A stretch of DNA of 46,209 nt from Oscillospiraceae bacterium (GTDB lineage Bacteria; Bacillota; Clostridia; Oscillospirales; Oscillospiraceae), in the NCBI GenBank assembly GCA_017461445.1, contig JAFTXW010000056.1:1-46209 (forward strand), given 5' to 3'. Shown piece after piece: positions 1 to 7,724 of the stretch. Within the stretch, counting starts at the first letter, position 1. Every line of letters begins with the position of its first letter. The translations under genes were made by a program, and so were the position numbers. The notes below the pieces were generated by a model. That model had not been told where the DNA came from. It made no database searches and saw only the letters and a program-made list of their open reading frames with translations.

Positions 1-88
1 CGATACGATCTGTACACTGACTAACCACACCATTTCCAGCATCACGGGCAGAGAGTGGATTCTTAAATGTTTTAATTAGAAACCAGTA

Positions 89-994
89 TTACTCAACAAT
101 TCCGCCTTCGACGACCAGGGAATCCGGGTCGGCGGCCTCGCCGTACACAGGGGCCAGGGTAGCCTCATAGTCGGCATGGAAGAAGTTCTCCCCGCCCAGG
201 GCTTCGATCTCGCCGTTCAGCCAATCCAGCAGGGTGGTGTTGCCCTTCTGGACAGCGGGAGCGATGGTATCCGCGTTGCCCAAAGCGTCGATACCGACGG
301 TAAAGCCGGGGTTGCTGAGGGCCCAGGCCAGAACCTCCGTGTTATCCGTGGAGAAGGCATCGCCGCGGCCGTCCAGCAGGGCGTTGTAAGCATCGGCGTA
401 CTCATCGTACTTCTGCAGCTCCACATCGGGGTAGTTCTTCTCGAAGAAGGTCTCGGCGGTGGTGCCCTTGACCACGATCAGGGTCTTGCCGTTCAGCTCC
501 TCCACGCTGGTGATCAGCGCATCATCGGGGGACACAACGCCCAGCATGACCTTCATGTAAGGCAGGGCAAAATCCACCTGCTGCGCCCGCTCTTCGGTGA
601 CAGTGAAGTTCGCCAGAATGATATCCACCTTGCCGGTCGCCACATATTCCACACGGCTGGCAGGATCGGTGGAAACATACTCTACTGCCACGCCCAGATC
701 CTGGGCGATCCGTTCCGCGAAGTAAACATCATAGCCCTGGTATTCGCCGTTTTCGTCCACATAGCCGAAGGGAGCCTTGTCGCTGAAAACGCCGATGACG
801 ACCTTGCCGCTCTCCTTGATCTCGTCCAGGGTACGGAAGGAAGCGTTGGATACGGCAGTTGGGGAAATGGAAGCGATTTCCGTGGGATTTTCCGTATCCG
901 CAGGTTCGCTGCCGCAGCCTGCCAGGCTGCCCAGGATCAGCAGAGCGATGGTCGTAACCGCGATCAGCTTGCGAAGTGTGTTCTTCTTTTTCAT
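89..994 (-). CDS. Polar amino acid ABC transporter substrate-binding lipoprotein
   Basis: Extracellular solute-binding protein (family 3, PF00497 type), 301 residues, expected to capture an amino acid outside the cell and deliver it to the permease pair encoded upstream. A lipoprotein signal is visible: Lys-rich N-terminus, hydrophobic stretch, then lipobox LAGC with Cys27. The periplasmic-binding fold follows, with family motifs such as GYDVYFAERIA and NFTVTEERAQQVDFALPY. The start at 994 was chosen because a purine-rich AGAAGGA site sits just upstream and the signal peptide begins there; the frame extends further upstream but that extension overlaps the ATPase gene. It starts one base after the ATPase stop codon, so translation is probably coupled. 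The Met/Cys-rich leader frame and CymR-like operator upstream of the operon suggest cystine or a related sulfur amino acid as substrate. That substrate is inferred, not seen. Confidence 0.93.
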   Translation of the reverse strand: MKKKNTLRKLIAVTTIALLILGSLAGCGSEPADTENPTEIASISPTAVSNASFRTLDEIKESGKVVIGVFSDKAPFGYVDENGEYQGYDVYFAERIAQDLGVAVEYVSTDPASRVEYVATGKVDIILANFTVTEERAQQVDFALPYMKVMLGVVSPDDALITSVEELNGKTLIVVKGTTAETFFEKNYPDVELQKYDEYADAYNALLDGRGDAFSTDNTEVLAWALSNPGFTVGIDALGNADTIAPAVQKGNTTLLDWLNGEIEALGGENFFHADYEATLAPVYGEAADPDSLVVEGGIVE

Positions 995-995
995 A

Positions 996-1787
996 TCAAT
1001 TCCTTCTTTCAAAAGATTCAATTTCACTGGGGATTTTATTTCGTTTTTCATAGGTAAAGGTCTGCAGGAAGTCCTTCGCCCGTTGGGTCTTGGGGTTCGT
1101 GAAGAACTGCTCCGGCGGAGCTTCCTCCACGATTCCGCCTCCGTCCAGGAAGAGGATCCGGTCGGCAATGGCCCGGGCGAACTGCATTTCGTGGGTCACG
1201 ATCACCATGGTCATGCCCTGTCCGGCCAGCTCCAACATCACATCCAGAACCTCCCGAACCATTTCCGGGTCCAGCGCGGCTGTCACTTCGTCGAAGAGCA
1301 TCACTTCCGGATTCATGCACAGGGCCCGGACGATGGCAACCCGCTGTTTCTGTCCGCCGGACAGCTCCCGGGGGTAGGCTTTCCGTTTTTCCCAGAGGCC
1401 CACCCGTTTCAGCAGCTTTTCCGCCTGCTGCTCCACTTCCCCTTTGGCGCGCTTCTGCACCTTCACAGGGGCAAGGGTAATATTGTCGAGGATATTTTTA
1501 TGGGGAAACAGGTCGTAGCTTTGGAATACCATGCCGATCTTTTGCCGCTGCTTTGTGATATTTTTGCCGCCGGAGGTGATGGCCGCCCCGTCAAGGCAGA
1601 TGATGCCTTCCGTTGGGGCTTCCAGGCCGTTCATACAGCGAAGCAGCGTACTTTTGCCGCAGCCGGAGGGGCCCAGAACCACGACCACCTCTCCTTTATG
1701 GACATCCAGGTCGATGCCGTTTAAAACGGTCTCGGCTCCAAATTTCTTTTTCAGCCCCGATACCTGAAGCTGGATCGATTCTTCCAT
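996..1787 (-). CDS. Polar amino acid ABC transporter ATP-binding protein
   Basis: Cytoplasmic ATPase of the GlnQ/TcyC type, 263 residues, powering the importer formed with the two permeases upstream. Visible motifs in order: Walker [10 protein letters not shown] (residues 39-47), Q-loop around residue 89 ([10 protein letters not shown]), signature LSGGQKQR (142-149), Walker B VMLFDE (162-167) followed by VTAALDPE, and the switch histidine in IVTHEM. The Val after the Walker B Glu in place of the more usual Pro occurs in this subfamily and is not a defect. The gene begins 6 bases after the upstream permease ends and stops one base before the binding-protein start, consistent with one transcript. 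Function as an amino acid ABC ATPase is secure; substrate is not readable from this subunit. Confidence 0.96.
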   Translation of the reverse strand: MEESIQLQVSGLKKKFGAETVLNGIDLDVHKGEVVVVLGPSGCGKSTLLRCMNGLEAPTEGIICLDGAAITSGGKNITKQRQKIGMVFQSYDLFPHKNILDNITLAPVKVQKRAKGEVEQQAEKLLKRVGLWEKRKAYPRELSGGQKQRVAIVRALCMNPEVMLFDEVTAALDPEMVREVLDVMLELAGQGMTMVIVTHEMQFARAIADRILFLDGGGIVEEAPPEQFFTNPKTQRAKDFLQTFTYEKRNKIPSEIESFERRN

Positions 1788-1793
1788 GGTCTG

Positions 1794-2468
1794 TCACCTC
1801 CATCGCTGTTCCAGTTTCTTCGCCAGGCTGGAAATGGGCCAGCAGGCAAGAAAATACAGCGCAAATATCACACCATACACCCACAGCGCGGCAGTGGGGT
1901 AATCAAATCGGTTGGCGTCAATGATCTGTTTGCCCACCTTCAGCACTTCCGTGATGCCGATGAGAACCACCAGGCTGGTGGTTTTGATCATGCGGGTGGT
2001 CAGGTTGATGGTCAGGGGGATCAGCCGCCGCATGGTCTGGGGGACGATAATGAAAACAAAGGTCTGTGCCTTTGTCATGCCCAGGGCCGCCGCGCTGTCA
2101 TACTGGTGCTTTGGGATGCTGATGAGCGCGCCCCGCACCAGATCGCCCATCTCCGCCGTTCCCCACAAGGTGAACACCAGAACCGCACTCAGCTCCGCGG
2201 AGAGGTTCCAGCCAAAGGCTCTCGTCACGCCAAAATAGGCAATGAACAGCAGCACCAGCTGGGGCATGATGCGGATAAATTCCAGATACACCCGGCTGAG
2301 TGTCCGGGTAATGGGATTTTTCAGGGTCATGAACATGCCGAACAGAATGCCCAGAGGAATGGACAGGATCACCGCGATCAGGCTGATGCGCATGGTCACC
2401 CAGAGGCCTTCCAGCAGCCGCAGGAAGTTTTTTCCCAGGAACAGAACGTTAATTCCCGAATCCGGCAT
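1794..2468 (-). CDS. Polar amino acid ABC transporter permease (second)
   Basis: Integral membrane permease of the His/Glu/Gln/Arg/opine family (HisM/GlnP-like), 224 residues. It has an N-terminal hydrophobic helix, then the binding-protein-dependent transport motif with the EAA-type loop GALISIPKHQYDSAAALGMTK, which contacts the ATPase. About five membrane segments can be seen. It overlaps the end of the upstream permease gene by 20 bases, so the two are translationally coupled and probably form a heterodimeric channel. The presence of two different permeases is common for cystine and polar amino acid importers. Confidence 0.94.
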   Translation of the reverse strand: MPDSGINVLFLGKNFLRLLEGLWVTMRISLIAVILSIPLGILFGMFMTLKNPITRTLSRVYLEFIRIMPQLVLLFIAYFGVTRAFGWNLSAELSAVLVFTLWGTAEMGDLVRGALISIPKHQYDSAAALGMTKAQTFVFIIVPQTMRRLIPLTINLTTRMIKTTSLVVLIGITEVLKVGKQIIDANRFDYPTAALWVYGVIFALYFLACWPISSLAKKLEQRWR

Positions 2469-3150
2469 ACCGCAGCCTCCTTTCCAGAACCGACGCCAGA
2501 ATGGAAACCGGCAGCAGAATGATGAGGTAAGCGATCACCAGCATCAGCAGTGCTTCATCGGTTTCATAATAAAGGCCGATCAGGTCTTTGGTCACATACA
2601 TTAGATCCGCCAGGGCGATGCCGCTGACGACGGATGTCTCCTTGATCAGGAAGATCATATTGGCACAGACGCCGGGAACGGACACCGCCAGAGCCTGGGG
2701 GAAGATCACTTCCTTCATCATCAGCAGCTGTCCCATTCCGAGGCTGGCTGCGGATTCCAGCTGGCTCTTTTCAATGGATTCCAGACCGCTTCGGATGGAC
2801 TCCGCCATGTAGCTGCCGCCCAGGAAGGTCAGTCCGATGATGGCGCAGCTTTCCGCACTGAGGACAATTCCCAATTTGGGTAGACCGAAATACAGGAAAA
2901 ACAGCTGAACCAACAGGGGCGTATTTCTGCTGAGCTCGATGTACACCGCAACAATTCTATGCAGGACCGGCACACGATAGTATCGCAGAATGGAGCAAAT
3001 CACGCCCACAAGAAGGGCCAGCAGGATCCCCCAGAAAGCAATGGCCACCGTCAGCTTCGCCGCGTCCACATACCAGGGCAGGTATTTGACCATAAATTCG
3101 GTATTCAATTGGTTCCAAAAGTCGAATCTCAGACGCATACTGTCCGCCAT
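2449..3150 (-). CDS. Polar amino acid ABC transporter permease (first)
   Basis: First gene of the transporter operon: a 233-residue inner-membrane permease. Family hallmarks are the RNTPLLVQLFFLYFGLP segment and the EAA-like loop SGLESIEKSQLESAASLGMG that docks on the ATPase. About five transmembrane helices are visible. It starts about 160 bases downstream of an intrinsic terminator and a Met/Cys-rich leader reading frame, so its expression is likely governed by transcription attenuation in addition to the operator at 3536-3558. The start shown begins MADSM; the upstream sequence reads GGGAGATGG so the ribosome site is modest. Confidence 0.94.
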   Translation of the reverse strand: MADSMRLRFDFWNQLNTEFMVKYLPWYVDAAKLTVAIAFWGILLALLVGVICSILRYYRVPVLHRIVAVYIELSRNTPLLVQLFFLYFGLPKLGIVLSAESCAIIGLTFLGGSYMAESIRSGLESIEKSQLESAASLGMGQLLMMKEVIFPQALAVSVPGVCANMIFLIKETSVVSGIALADLMYVTKDLIGLYYETDEALLMLVIAYLIILLPVSILASVLERRLRYAGFGN

Positions 3151-3307
3151 CTCCCTGCCTATGGATCATTCATTTCGTATTATCCTATTCAGAAACACCC
3201 AAAAGTGTCCTGCGGAAGGATGGTTCTGCGGCGGCACATTCGCCCGAACCGGAAGTTTGCTCTGACGAGCTGTTCAAACACATTCTTCATATGGCTAACC
3301 TGCCTTC

Positions 3308-3351
3308 AAAAAATTTAACCGGGAAAACTCCGAAGAAGTCTCCCGGTTAAA
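3308..3351 (-). terminator. Intrinsic terminator (attenuator) in the ABC transporter leader
   Basis: Read on the minus strand, TTTAACCGGGA and TCCCGGTTAAA form an 11-bp perfect stem (3351-3341 with 3324-3314), followed immediately by six U residues. It lies between the promoter at 3571-3599 and the first structural gene at 3150, so it can only act by stopping leader transcripts before the operon. This makes it a conditional attenuator rather than an ordinary operon end. Confidence 0.88.
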
Positions 3352-3377
3352 AGCAACGAAACTGTCCTGCCGGCATC

Positions 3378-3506
3378 CTACGCGGCACACAGTTGAGCCT
3401 TAAAAAAGGAGAACACATCGGGTCGGGGCATACGGAACGCCATGCACATACCGCAACAGTACATGTACATCCGCATTCTATTCAAGGAGGAAAAAGAAGT
3501 CTTCAT
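3378..3506 (-). CDS. Candidate Met/Cys-rich leader peptide (42 residues)
   Basis: A small reading frame lies between the transporter promoter and its attenuator. It starts with ATG 10 bases after an AAAGGAG site and ends with TAG. Seven of 42 codons are Met and four are Cys, concentrated in codons 11-26 as the pattern MRMYMYCCGMCM. This matches the logic of leader peptides whose translation senses the amino acid that the downstream operon supplies. The 14 bases around its ribosome site (about 3523-3510) are perfectly complementary to a stretch within the 3' part of the same frame (about 3421-3408), so the frame lies inside a long-range RNA helix. It could instead be a chance frame inside a structured sensor RNA. 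No homology is recognised. Confidence 0.6.
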   Translation of the reverse strand: MKTSFSSLNRMRMYMYCCGMCMAFRMPRPDVFSFFKAQLCAA

Positions 3507-3535
3507 GAAATGTGTTCTCCTTTCTTTTAGCATAT

Positions 3536-3558
3536 ATTCCTACTTGTTTTGTAGGAAT
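3536..3558. promoter_or_regulatory. Palindromic operator, CymR/Rrf2-like
   Basis: Perfect inverted repeat ATTCCTAC-N7-GTAGGAAT, placed just downstream of the -10 box of the transporter promoter where a bound protein would block initiation. The core TCCTA-N9-TAGGA recurs with identical spacing at the cysK promoter (13788-13811). The local candidate regulator is the Rrf2-type protein encoded at 13240-13671. Binding is inferred. Confidence 0.7.
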
Positions 3559-3570
3559 TACGTTGGTGGT

Positions 3571-3599
3571 ATTATAGCGCGCCTGGTTTCGCTTGTCAA
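3571..3599 (-). promoter_or_regulatory. Sigma-A promoter of the ABC transporter operon
   Basis: On the minus strand a perfect -35 TTGACA (3599-3594), a 17-base spacer and a perfect -10 TATAAT (3576-3571). Transcription would start near 3564 and run through the operator, leader frame and attenuator toward the permease gene. Confidence 0.88.
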
Positions 3600-3635
3600 T
3601 GGGAAATAAGCAAAATTTTCCATTTTAGACAGAAT

Positions 3636-3667
3636 GAAAAAACAGCCATTTGGAAATGGCTGTTTTT
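3636..3667 (-). terminator. Terminator ending the methionine/gamma-glutamylcysteine operon
   Basis: AACAGCCATTT pairs with AAATGGCTGTT around a 2-base spacer, flanked by A-rich and T-rich tracts on both sides, so it could work in either direction. It lies about 20 bases after the stop of the class II amidotransferase gene and separates that operon from the promoter of the transporter. Confidence 0.85.
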
Positions 3668-3683
3668 TGTTAAAAAATCCATA

Positions 3684-4457
3684 TCACAGTGCCGAATAGT
3701 CCACAAACATCATGTGCATATCCTTTTCATTATCCCGGTACACGTTGCCATGATCCGTCCCCTGGAACAGCCTGCGGCCATCCTGGTAGGCGCACAGCAC
3801 CGTGAAGGGATGGGGGTTCCAGCTGCCCCGGTCCAGCGGGGTAGTCGCGAAAAGAATTGCCTCCTCCCGCTGGCTGTAATAGAGAGAATCCGCGTAATTT
3901 GTATGGACATAGAGCATTTCTCCATCGTAAATCAGCAGATTCAGCTTGTTTCCCTTGGCCATGTCACCTACCAGCCCGTCCAGCAGGGAAAACCTCTCCT
4001 CTTTTGTCAGCCCACGGCCCAGTTCCAGCTGACGCTGGTTTACCTGATCCACCAGGAAGCAGAGAATCCGCTCACTGTCCGTCCGGCCCTCCTGCTGGTG
4101 CAGGTAGGGATCGTGCCGGGGGTAATCAAAAATCGTCCCATTATGGGCCAGGGTCCAGCAGCGGTCATAATTGTCCCGCAGCACAAAGGGGTGACAGTTC
4201 ACATACTCCATCATGCCCCTGGTGGCAAGACGGATGTGGGCGATCATATTTCGGACGCTGATTTTCTGGTGAAGCCGCTCCTTTAGATACGCACTTTTGA
4301 TGGCCTGCACCGGCTCCTTTTCCAAAGAAACGGAATTCTCATAGAAGATGGCCATGCCCCAGCCGTTGGCATGGGTCACACTGTGAGAAAAGAATTCTTT
4401 CAGCAGGCCGTTCACTTCGATCTTCCGGCCGGAGCTGACCCCAAACAATTCACACAT
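3684..4457 (-). CDS. Class II glutamine amidotransferase (YafJ/EgtC-like)
   Basis: A 257-residue Ntn-hydrolase of the class II glutamine amidotransferase family. The N-terminal Met is followed directly by the catalytic Cys2 (MCELFG), and further family motifs are visible: HANGWGMA, HIRLATRG, NCHPF and LAHNGTI. Stand-alone members include YafJ (unknown role) and EgtC, which removes a gamma-glutamyl group during ergothioneine synthesis. Here the gene overlaps the end of the GshA-type ligase by 8 bases, making a gamma-glutamyl hydrolase acting on a product made from gamma-glutamylcysteine an attractive idea. That role is inference; EgtB and EgtD are not in the window. The start at 4457 is fixed by the need for Cys at position 2. 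Confidence 0.9.
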   Translation of the reverse strand: MCELFGVSSGRKIEVNGLLKEFFSHSVTHANGWGMAIFYENSVSLEKEPVQAIKSAYLKERLHQKISVRNMIAHIRLATRGMMEYVNCHPFVLRDNYDRCWTLAHNGTIFDYPRHDPYLHQQEGRTDSERILCFLVDQVNQRQLELGRGLTKEERFSLLDGLVGDMAKGNKLNLLIYDGEMLYVHTNYADSLYYSQREEAILFATTPLDRGSWNPHPFTVLCAYQDGRRLFQGTDHGNVYRDNEKDMHMMFVDYSAL

Positions 4458-5733
4458 CCGCTTCCTCCTGCCGCTGCCAGGCCAGCTCCAGACCCTTTTT
4501 CACAAAGCCCCCATCGTAAGCCTGGCGGATCTTCCAGGCATAGCGGTTGTCGCCGTCAATAAACTTTTCCCGTTCAAAGGCCAGAACCTCCTGTACGTCT
4601 TCCGGGAAATCCCTGTAAAACGCCGACATCCGTTCCAGAACGCTCAGGGCGGCATCCGTTACAGAGCAGACCTCCCCGTTGGGCGGCACGATCTTCACCG
4701 TTTTCAGATCATAATGGGCAGCATTTTTGAAATTCTGCACCGCCTGAACCTGGTCTTTGGTGGAAAGCGGCTCCCGGGGTGTAGCCGCCAGCCAGACCAG
4801 GAATAGCTGGGCAAAGACCAGATCCCGTTCCTCGATGCCGCTTGGCACCAGGGGATTCAGGTCAAACATCCGCAGCTCGATATGGTCCACCCCCTGCTCC
4901 CGCAGGGTGCTCAGCTTGTTCACGCCCCGGGGCTTCAGGCGAATGGGATAATACAGCTCCGTGGGGAACCGCAGCAGCCCATCGTCCACATACCGCTGGA
5001 TGCTGTCCGCATAGGCGCGAATATTGGTGTAATCAAAAATCGGAGCGAAGTAATTCCAATACCCCAGTTCACTGCACCGGGTAGATGCCAGACCATTGAA
5101 GGTATTGGCATCAAACTTGCCTTTTTCCACGAAGGAGCTGTCCAGCAGGGGACTGGCGGCTGTCACCGCCACCAGCAGCCAGCCGTAGGCCGCCGCCTTC
5201 TCCGCCAGAGCCACATACAGCTGATTCTTATATTCGGTAAAATCCCCTTCCCCGCTGAGGGCAAAATCCTCCCGCAGCAGCGTTTCGTCGAAGGAATAAT
5301 TCACATGGATGCCGGAGAAGGCCATTTTATAGCGTCCGTAACGGTCGGAAAGATACTCCCGGTATGCCGTCTTGTCCGCCTGCTCGCCGTAGAAGCGGGC
5401 AACGGGGATATCCTCCTCGTTTCGGATGTAGGGCGGATTGGAGAAGGGCCACAGGTATTCCCGCTTGGGCAGACGCTTGATGGTTCTCTGGATCTGGTGG
5501 TCGTATTTTACCAGTGCCGCCACCGCTTCCGCCGCGCTGTGCGCTACCGGCGTGTTGATCTCCGTCTGATTTTCACAGAAATCCCGGACGATATGGTCGT
5601 CGTTTGGGAAGGGGTGGCTGGTGTGGGAGAGGAAGCCCTCTTCATCCACCCGCAGGCTTTCCTTTTCCAGGCCGAAGTTTCCCCGCAGAAGCAATTCTCT
5701 GATTTTCGGATGATCTGCGTGCAGCACGATCAT
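4450..5733 (-). CDS. gshA: Glutamate-cysteine ligase (GshA-type)
   Basis: Predicted cytosolic ATP-dependent ligase joining the gamma-carboxyl of glutamate to cysteine, 427 residues, close to the N-terminal ligase module of bifunctional GshF and to type 1 GshA. Recognisable elements include NFGLEKESLRV near the N-terminus, the segment FSGIHVNYSF, and the RYGRYKMAFSG and HIELRMFDLNP segments. No C-terminal glutathione synthetase module is fused; instead a separate ATP-grasp protein is encoded immediately upstream, overlapping by 4 bases. The product could therefore be gamma-glutamylcysteine itself, glutathione, or a different gamma-glutamyl peptide. The gene is in a Met T-box-controlled operon, tying it to sulfur amino acid supply. 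Confidence 0.88.
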   Translation of the reverse strand: MIVLHADHPKIRELLLRGNFGLEKESLRVDEEGFLSHTSHPFPNDDHIVRDFCENQTEINTPVAHSAAEAVAALVKYDHQIQRTIKRLPKREYLWPFSNPPYIRNEEDIPVARFYGEQADKTAYREYLSDRYGRYKMAFSGIHVNYSFDETLLREDFALSGEGDFTEYKNQLYVALAEKAAAYGWLLVAVTAASPLLDSSFVEKGKFDANTFNGLASTRCSELGYWNYFAPIFDYTNIRAYADSIQRYVDDGLLRFPTELYYPIRLKPRGVNKLSTLREQGVDHIELRMFDLNPLVPSGIEERDLVFAQLFLVWLAATPREPLSTKDQVQAVQNFKNAAHYDLKTVKIVPPNGEVCSVTDAALSVLERMSAFYRDFPEDVQEVLAFEREKFIDGDNRYAWKIRQAYDGGFVKKGLELAWQRQEEADV

Positions 5734-6959
5734 TCACTTCCTTTCCCTTGCATCCAGCCGGTTCCGTCCGCGTGGCGCAGAATGAAGTCGGCCTGCTCTT
5801 CCAACTCCTCTACGGAATCGGACCACAGCAGATAGATATAGCTGCCCATGCCGCCGGAAATGGCCTCCGGGGGACGGTTTTCCAGCAAAATTCTGTCCCA
5901 ATACCGGCTGCGGACTTCCTCCGGCCAGTGCAGATACCGTATTTTTCCGCCCCGGCCCACATGGGTCACATATCGCTTAAAGGTATAGTTGGGGAAGGAA
6001 CGGTTCTCGTTATACACCAGGCTCTCCGCCCAGATCTGGTAAACATCCACGTCATAGGTGTAGTTCATCTTGTCCGGGATTCGCCCGCCAGGGGCCCGCA
6101 TATTCACTTCCAGGCCCAGAATTTCACCCTTTTGGCCCAGTCCCTCCTTGTCCTCGTCCAGCCGGAAGAACTCAAAATGGAAGAAGCGGTTCCGGGGGCA
6201 GAACGCCGCCACCACCCGGCTGCCGATGTCGAACAGGTCACTTTCCTGCACATTCTGGGAGTAGCTGACGTTCTCGCCGCTGCCATGGAGCATTTCCATA
6301 GGCGTCTGCACCATCACCTGCCCGGCGCAGAAGAGGATATTGCCGTCCCGGTCAGTGATGCCGTCAAAAGTCTCCACATGGCCCGGCACGAACTCCTCCA
6401 TGATGAAGGGAATGTCCGGCTTGGCGGCGAAGAAGGCCTGAAGCTCCTCGTCGCAGGTCAGCTTTTCCGTATTGGACGCGCCCACGCCGGTATCGGGCTT
6501 CACCACCACCGGGTAGCCCACCTGCCGGATAAAGCTCCGGCAGCCCTCCAGGTCGTCCACCAGATGGAACCGGGCAGTCTTGACCCCCGCCTTCCGATAG
6601 CCCTTCTTCATCTCGGACTTGCGCTTCACCGCGTCCAGATCAGAAGTGTGGAAGCCGGTGGGGATGTTGAAATCCGTCCGCAGTCTGGCTTCCAGCTCCA
6701 GCCAGTATTCGTTCTGACTATCGATGTAGTCGATGCGGCCATAGCGGAAAATGTAGAACGCCACAGCCTTGTACACTTCCTCATAGTTTTCCAGGCTGTC
6801 CACCCGGTAGTATTCGGTGAGAGAGGCTTTGCAGTTGTCGCTGATGTTGTCATACGGGGTATCGCCGATACCCAGAACGTTCACGCCCATCCGCTTCAGC
6901 CGGTCGCAGAACTGGTAGAAATGGAGGGGAAAATGGGGAGAAATAAAAATCACATTCAT
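5730..6959 (-). CDS. ATP-grasp ligase of unknown substrate
   Basis: A 409-residue ATP-grasp protein resembling the carbamoyl-phosphate synthase large-chain/BL00235 type. The N-terminal part is a Rossmann-like pre-ATP domain (NVIFISPHFP). The nucleotide-binding core shows PVVVKPDTGVGASNT with the ATP-holding Lys, then IMEEFVPGHVETFDG, and the metal-binding LGLEVNMRAPGG. The protein is not a typical glutathione synthetase GshB. Its gene overlaps gshA by 4 bases, so the natural guess is that it joins gamma-glutamylcysteine (or an amino acid) to a further substrate. What that substrate is cannot be told from sequence. It lies 12 bases downstream of the esterase gene in the same operon. Confidence 0.88.
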   Translation of the reverse strand: MNVIFISPHFPLHFYQFCDRLKRMGVNVLGIGDTPYDNISDNCKASLTEYYRVDSLENYEEVYKAVAFYIFRYGRIDYIDSQNEYWLELEARLRTDFNIPTGFHTSDLDAVKRKSEMKKGYRKAGVKTARFHLVDDLEGCRSFIRQVGYPVVVKPDTGVGASNTEKLTCDEELQAFFAAKPDIPFIMEEFVPGHVETFDGITDRDGNILFCAGQVMVQTPMEMLHGSGENVSYSQNVQESDLFDIGSRVVAAFCPRNRFFHFEFFRLDEDKEGLGQKGEILGLEVNMRAPGGRIPDKMNYTYDVDVYQIWAESLVYNENRSFPNYTFKRYVTHVGRGGKIRYLHWPEEVRSRYWDRILLENRPPEAISGGMGSYIYLLWSDSVEELEEQADFILRHADGTGWMQGKGSE

Positions 6960-6971
6960 AGCCTTTTACTC

Positions 6972-7724
6972 CTATGTCCACAAATAGTCCATCCAGACAG
7001 GAAGCTGATACTCCCAGCTGGATTCGTTATGTACGCCGCCCTCCTGGCGGAAAAGATACGTCTGCACGCCCTTCTGCTGCACCAGATACTCCAGATGCCG
7101 GATGCTCTGCTCCAGGTGCCAGACCCCCTCGGGGGAATCCTCGGCGGTGCCCCAGCTGAAGAAAACTCTGGTATCCGGGGAGAAGCTGCCGTTCCCGATC
7201 TCCCTCTTGAAATCCTCCATGGCGGGAAGCAGCGCGGGAGAGATCACCGCCGCCTTTGAAAAAATGTGGTTATACCGCAGCACTGTGAACAGTGACATCA
7301 TGCCGCCCATGCTGTAGCCCGCGATGGCGGTGGCCTCCCGGTGGGGCCAGGTGCGGTAGTTTGCGTCGATCCAGGGCTTCAGCTCCTGAACGACCCAGTC
7401 CATGGTCGCGCCGCCCCGGCCCCAAAGGTCGCCGTAGATGCGGCTCTGGATATGGTAGGGACAGTATTCATGGACCCGCTGGATATCATCGGCGGCGCAG
7501 GCAATGCCCACCACAATGAACTTTTTGCCCCAGCGGTCCAGGAAATCCTTCATGCCAAGGCATTTTCCGAAGGTGGCGTCGCTGTCAAAATACAGGTTAT
7601 GCCCGTCAAACATATAGATGACCGGGTACCGCTCCTGACTGTTATTATAATCATCCGGCAGATACAGATGAATGCCCCGGTTCTCTCCCGCGGGAGAAAA
7701 ATAACGCTCAAATTTCGTGACCAT
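6972..7724 (-). CDS. Alpha/beta hydrolase, esterase D family
   Basis: A 250-residue putative esterase of the PF00756 (Esterase D/Fes) family, apparently cytosolic as no signal peptide is seen. The nucleophile elbow GYSMGG contains the catalytic Ser; the catalytic His is probably in GGVHNESSWE near the C-terminus, and FFSWGTAEDSPEG likely carries the acid. Family members hydrolyse S-formylglutathione, siderophore or acyl esters. Because it is sandwiched between a PLP C-S lyase (overlap 17 bases) and the ATP-grasp/GshA pair, a thioester or acyl intermediate of thiol metabolism is a reasonable but unproven substrate. Confidence 0.88.
   Translation of the reverse strand: MVTKFERYFSPAGENRGIHLYLPDDYNNSQERYPVIYMFDGHNLYFDSDATFGKCLGMKDFLDRWGKKFIVVGIACAADDIQRVHEYCPYHIQSRIYGDLWGRGGATMDWVVQELKPWIDANYRTWPHREATAIAGYSMGGMMSLFTVLRYNHIFSKAAVISPALLPAMEDFKREIGNGSFSPDTRVFFSWGTAEDSPEGVWHLEQSIRHLEYLVQQKGVQTYLFRQEGGVHNESSWEYQLPVWMDYLWT

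Noticed and set aside
176-1057. Long plus-strand frame antisense to the binding-protein gene (and similar antisense frames throughout, e.g. 26745-29354 and 15442-17496 on the minus strand)
   Set aside because: They mirror strongly coding genes with clear family motifs, carry no recognisable domains, and arise from GC-rich third positions.
995-1168. N-terminal extension of the substrate-binding protein
   Set aside because: It overlaps the ATPase gene and puts extra residues before a clear lipoprotein signal; the ATG at 994 has its own ribosome site.
3150-3599. SAM or other known methionine/cysteine riboswitch upstream of the transporter
   Set aside because: None of the conserved SAM-I blocks is visible; the leader is better described by the small frame, long-range helix and terminator.
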